From NCBI RefSeq assembly GCF_000448565.1, contig NZ_CM002128.1, forward strand, positions 1,659,401 through 1,716,113: 56,713 bases of DNA. The letters run 5' to 3'. How positions within the stretch are numbered: the first letter of the stretch is position 1; each line of letters starts with the position of its first letter. The notes below the pieces were generated by a model. It was not told the DNA's origin. It did no database searches and saw only the letters and a list, made by a program, of their open reading frames with translations. Below are positions 53,665-56,713 of the stretch, piece by piece. This stretch comes from Streptococcus sp. HSISM1. GTDB lineage: Bacteria; Bacillota; Bacilli; Lactobacillales; Streptococcaceae. The position numbers and the translations under genes are program-made.

Positions 53665-54810
53665 TTAATCTTCAATTTCAATCGCGTCATCTAAATCTAG
53701 AGTTACTTCTTCTACGACAGGAGCTGTTTCTTCAGTTTTATCAAGGCTTTTCACCGCTTCGTCTTCTTCGATCAAACCAAATTGTACCCGAACCTTGTGG
53801 TCGATTTCGTCAAAAATTTCTGGGTGGTCAGCCAAGAATTTCTTAGCATTTTCAGATCCTTGACCGATTTTTTCGCCATTATATGAGTACCATGCACCAG
53901 CTTTTTGGATGATATCCAAATCTGTTGCAATCTTCACCAATTCACCCGTACGTGAAATTCCTTCCCCGTACATGATTTCGACCATGGCTTCTTTGAACGG
54001 TGGAGCTACCTTGTTCTTTACAACCTTGATCTTGGTTTCCTTACCAACGTTGGTATCTTTTTGGTCCCCAGTCCCCTTGATTTGAGTATTTCCACGAACA
54101 TCTAGACGGACAGAAGCGTAGAATTTAAGGGCACGACCACCAGGTGTCGTTTCAGGGTTCCCAAACATGACCCCAACTTTTTCACGCAATTGGTTGATAA
54201 AGATGGCAATGGTCTTGGTCTTATTGATCGAAGCTCCGAGTTTACGCATCGCTTGGCTCATCATCCGCGCTTGCAAACCAACGTGGCTATCCCCGATATC
54301 TCCATCGATTTCCGCACGAGGTACCAAGGCCGCAACAGAGTCGACAACCACCAAATCAACCGCACCAGAGTCGATCAATTTACCAGCAATTTCAAGTCCT
54401 TGTTCCCCTGAGTCTGGTTGAGACAAGAGAAGTTCGTCGATATTGACTCCGAGAGCTGCTGCATAAGATGGATCCAAGGCATGCTCGGCATCGATAAAGG
54501 CAGCAATGCCTCCTTCTTTCTGTGCTTGCGCTACTGCATGGAGGGCAACGGTTGTTTTACCAGATGATTCTGGACCATAGATTTCGATGATCCGACCTTT
54601 TGGATAACCACCAGCACCCAAGGCAATATCAAGCGCTAAGGAACCAGAGCTCATGACTTGTACTTTTTGCTCTGCACGTTCGCCCAGACGCATGATCGAT
54701 CCCTTACCAAAGTCTTTTTCGATCAACTTCAGGGCATCATTGAGCGCTTTTTCACGCTCATCTCCAAATTTCTTAGAGATATCATCTAATTTTTTCTGTT
54801 TTTTCGCCAT
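53665..54810 (-). CDS. recA: Recombinase RecA
   Basis: 381-residue RecA. Walker A is GPESSGKTT, Walker [11 protein letters not shown], and loop 2 contains [19 protein letters not shown]. An acidic C-terminal tail is present. It performs homologous recombination, SOS co-protease activity and transformation. It follows cinA and is likely expressed both from the SigX box before cinA and from a SigA promoter at the cinA end. spxA, not dinF-lytA, follows as the next gene. Confidence 0.98.
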   Translation of the reverse strand: MAKKQKKLDDISKKFGDEREKALNDALKLIEKDFGKGSIMRLGERAEQKVQVMSSGSLALDIALGAGGYPKGRIIEIYGPESSGKTTVALHAVAQAQKEGGIAAFIDAEHALDPSYAAALGVNIDELLLSQPDSGEQGLEIAGKLIDSGAVDLVVVDSVAALVPRAEIDGDIGDSHVGLQARMMSQAMRKLGASINKTKTIAIFINQLREKVGVMFGNPETTPGGRALKFYASVRLDVRGNTQIKGTGDQKDTNVGKETKIKVVKNKVAPPFKEAMVEIMYGEGISRTGELVKIATDLDIIQKAGAWYSYNGEKIGQGSENAKKFLADHPEIFDEIDHKVRVQFGLIEEDEAVKSLDKTEETAPVVEEVTLDLDDAIEIED

Positions 54811-54928
54811 TCTTTTCTCCTATTTTTTACTATACAGGAAATGCATGCAACTCACTGACGTTTTCCGGTCTTTGAAAGGCACATTTCCTATCCATTTTTA
54901 GAATTATTCTTCATTTGGCACAAGCTTC

Positions 54929-54934
54929 ATTATA
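54929..54934 (-). promoter_or_regulatory. Likely recA basal promoter (-10) at the cinA stop
   Basis: Minus strand TTTGGTATAAT overlaps the cinA stop codon: an extended -10 without a clear -35. It would give recA expression outside competence. AGGAAATG and CATTTCCT in the leader can pair at a distance. Confidence 0.55.
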
Positions 54935-56198
54935 CCAAATTTTCACCATTTAATACAGCCAAGCGCACCAAATTAAAGGCATGAAGAACTGCAATTTCGC
55001 GGACATCCGCCCGGCTACGTCCAGCGATATTAACTTGGACACTACCCACTCCATTTGGAGTCGCAAGTCCGATAAAGACAGTCCCTGCTGGGTGCCCTTC
55101 TAGACTATCTGGCCCCGCAACTCCGGTCAGGCTAACACCATAATCGGATCCTGTTAACTTACGGGCCTGTGAAGCCATGGCTTGAGCTGTAAAATGAGAC
55201 ACCACTCCATGTTGCTCCAACTCTTGAGCTGGAATAGACAACATCTTGCTTTTTTCTTCCAGACTATAGGTGACAAAACCACCTGCAAAGATGCTAGACG
55301 CCCCTGAAAAATCTGCCAAAGTCGCTTGGAAGAGGCCAGCCGTCAGGCTTTCTGCAGCTGTAATGGTCTTACCAGTCCGTTTCAAGAGATCAAAGGCCAC
55401 CTTGGCCATCGAATTGTCATCCCCATAACCGTAAAACAACTCTTGCAAAGGTTGATGATCCAGGGTGTGGCGTGATAAGATTTCCTTTTCTAAGACATCG
55501 AGCTTAGCATCCGCTGAAGCTTGATCCTTCGCCTTTGTAGATAGACGCAAGGTTACTTCTCCTGTCTTGGCATAAGGGGCAACTGTCGGATCACTCTGCT
55601 CTTCAATGATATCTGCTAGGATCGTAACCAGCTGGCTTTCCCCAATTCCAAAGAAGCGCAAGACTCTTGAAAAGAGCTGTTCCCCTGTTGTCAAATGAGG
55701 CACCAATTGTTCATTGACCATGGGTTTTAACTCACTTGGTGGACCAGGTAGAACGACATAGGTCACACCATCGACTTCAATCAAACCTCCAACCGCGAGA
55801 CCTGTACGGTTTTGAAGGGGGATTGAACCGGCAATCAATTGTGCTTGCCGCTCATTATTGGGCGTCCGGACATAATCAGGGCGACTGGCAAAGAAGGTGT
55901 CGAGTTTGGCAAGCGCTGTTGGATCAAAAACCAGTTCTTTCCCTAAAAACTTAGCAAGGGTTTGCTTGGTCAAATCATCCTCTGTTGGCCCAAGTCCACC
56001 ACATAAAATCACCAAATCACTGCGTTTTGAAGCTGTCTCAATGGTCGATAAGAGACGACCTTCATTGTCTCCTACCGCCACATGATAATAGACGTCAATC
56101 CCTAAACTAGCCAATTTTTCAGACAAGAATTGAGCATTGGTGTTCACAATTTGTCCTGTTAGAATTTCTGTTCCAACTGCAATAATTTCCGCCTTCAT
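54930..56198 (-). CDS. cinA: Competence/damage-inducible protein CinA
   Basis: 422 residues. The N-terminal MoCF-like domain has [20 protein letters not shown] and [12 protein letters not shown]. The C-terminal CinA (PncC-like nicotinamide mononucleotide deamidase) domain has [17 protein letters not shown] and [16 protein letters not shown]. In pneumococcus CinA brings RecA to the membrane during transformation. GGAGG precedes ATG 56198. A SigX box lies 18 bases upstream. Confidence 0.97.
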   Translation of the reverse strand: MKAEIIAVGTEILTGQIVNTNAQFLSEKLASLGIDVYYHVAVGDNEGRLLSTIETASKRSDLVILCGGLGPTEDDLTKQTLAKFLGKELVFDPTALAKLDTFFASRPDYVRTPNNERQAQLIAGSIPLQNRTGLAVGGLIEVDGVTYVVLPGPPSELKPMVNEQLVPHLTTGEQLFSRVLRFFGIGESQLVTILADIIEEQSDPTVAPYAKTGEVTLRLSTKAKDQASADAKLDVLEKEILSRHTLDHQPLQELFYGYGDDNSMAKVAFDLLKRTGKTITAAESLTAGLFQATLADFSGASSIFAGGFVTYSLEEKSKMLSIPAQELEQHGVVSHFTAQAMASQARKLTGSDYGVSLTGVAGPDSLEGHPAGTVFIGLATPNGVGSVQVNIAGRSRADVREIAVLHAFNLVRLAVLNGENLV

Positions 56199-56216
56199 GG
56201 TGCCTCCTACTTATAC

Positions 56217-56224
56217 TATTCGTA
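56217..56224 (-). promoter_or_regulatory. SigX/ComX box of the cinA-recA operon
   Basis: Minus strand TACGAATA is the exact cinbox of late competence genes, 18 bases before the cinA start codon. Confidence 0.9.
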
Positions 56225-56269
56225 ATTTTCATTTCATTTTAACACAATTTCCTAAATTATTTAAAAAAC

Positions 56270-56320
56270 AGATTGAAGATAAAGTCCATTTTGGACAACT
56301 TTCTTCAATCTTTTTCTTTT
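56270..56320. terminator. Strong bidirectional hairpin upstream of cinA
   Basis: AGATTGAAGA and TCTTCAATCT form a perfect 10-bp stem, enclosing GTCC-ATTTT-GGAC, with T-runs outward on both strands. Confidence 0.8.
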
Positions 56321-56539
56321 AGAGTATAAAGTAAAAAATTCTTAGAAACACTATTACATCAACATTCCTAAGAGTTTTAACTATGTGGTAATCAACTTCT
56401 AAAGGGCTATTTTCTATTGTTGATAGAGCTTATCTATATTCTGAAGCAACCATACCGAGCGGTTGCTTTTTTACTTCTTTCTTGATCTAAAAGCCTTCTT
56501 CTGGCTCTAATTCTTGTTGTTTCCCCTCATTTTTTGTGA
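56321..56539 (+). other. Gene-free gap with a second plus-strand terminator (possible small RNA)
   Basis: No protein-like frame is visible. AAGCAACC-ATACCGAGC-GGTTGCTT followed by T-run (56444-56472) is a good plus-strand terminator, yet no gene precedes it. A weak -10 (TATAAA, 56325-56330) would give an RNA of about 135 nt. Small stems such as CTAT-TGTTG-ATAG lie inside. Confidence 0.4.
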
Positions 56540-56545
56540 TACAAT
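56540..56545 (+). promoter_or_regulatory. Promoter of the S66 peptidase gene
   Basis: Extended -10 TGATACAAT, with a weak TTG-starting -35 about 17 bases upstream; then TAGGAGGATG as ribosome site. Confidence 0.6.
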
Positions 56546-56574
56546 AGCATCAATTTTTTCTAGGAGGATGAGAT

Positions 56575-56713
56575 ATGGTTTCTACTATTGGTATTATAAG
56601 TTTATCTAGTGGGATTATCGGAGAGGACTTTGTCAAGCACGAAGTGGACTTGGGGGTCCAACGACTCAAAGACCTGGGACTCAATCCTATCTTTTTACCT
56701 CATTCACTAAAAG
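56575..56713 (+). CDS. S66-family LD-carboxypeptidase, N-terminal part (cut by window edge)
   Basis: 46 residues are visible, with IGIISLSSGIIGEDFVKHE and a following helix plus LKDLGLNPIFLPHS. This matches the N-terminus of S66 peptidases (LD-carboxypeptidase/MccF type), which trim tetrapeptides in wall recycling or cleave microcin C-like compounds. The catalytic serine lies outside the window, so the subfamily is undecided. GGAGG precedes ATG 56575. Confidence 0.75.
   Translation, partial: MVSTIGIISLSSGIIGEDFVKHEVDLGVQRLKDLGLNPIFLPHSLK

Overview
The window is chromosomal DNA of an oral (viridans) Streptococcus of the mitis/sanguinis/parasanguinis type. The evidence is YSIRK-type signal peptides, two LPXTG proteins, and gene runs that match the pneumococcal order (rpmG-secE-nusG beside pbp2a; ireB-ruvX-DUF1292-folC-cls-ccs4-nrdD-GNAT-nrdG; cinA-recA with a SigX box). 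A species cannot be fixed from sequence reading alone. Most genes are on the minus strand.

Layout. 1-0.2 kb: end of an IS110-type transposase. 0.4-11 kb: two giant wall-anchored glycosidases, an alpha-L-fucosidase (GH29) and a BgaA-type beta-galactosidase (GH2, with two cre-like sites upstream), a host-glycan stripping pair. 11.2-14.8 kb: dpr under a Per box, a small exporter, tsf, rpsB and tRNA-Cys. 14.9-21.4 kb: lipoprotein, nusG, secE, rpmG, a zinc metallopeptidase, and the divergent pair pbp2a / RluA-type pseudouridine synthase, whose mRNAs both look leaderless. 21.6-25.4 kb: a secreted GH25 + Bsp-repeat + CHAP wall hydrolase. 25.6-41.2 kb: a complete Wzx/Wzy capsule or receptor-polysaccharide locus (wzg-wzh-wzd-wze-wchA-wchF, glycosyltransferases, a Stealth-type sugar-phosphate transferase, wzy, wzx). 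41.4-49.1 kb: anaerobic ribonucleotide reductase operon, a ccs4-like membrane protein and cardiolipin synthase. 49.3-56.2 kb: lipoprotein, folC, DUF1292, ruvX, ireB, lipoprotein, spxA, recA, cinA. The right edge holds the start of an S66 LD-carboxypeptidase.

Three things stand out. First, a family of about 180-bp intergenic elements (four copies) is built from three stems whose two sides change together between copies, and a second hairpin array lies at 51.1-51.3 kb. Second, at least eight one-base losses in homopolymers break otherwise intact reading frames, six of them within 7 kb of the polysaccharide locus. This is either consensus error or decay/slippage. Third, pbp2a and its divergent neighbour both place the -10 box six or seven bases before the start codon.

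The genes fit a mucosal commensal: glycan harvesting at the surface, polysaccharide display, peroxide defence, anaerobic DNA precursor synthesis, and competence-linked recombination.
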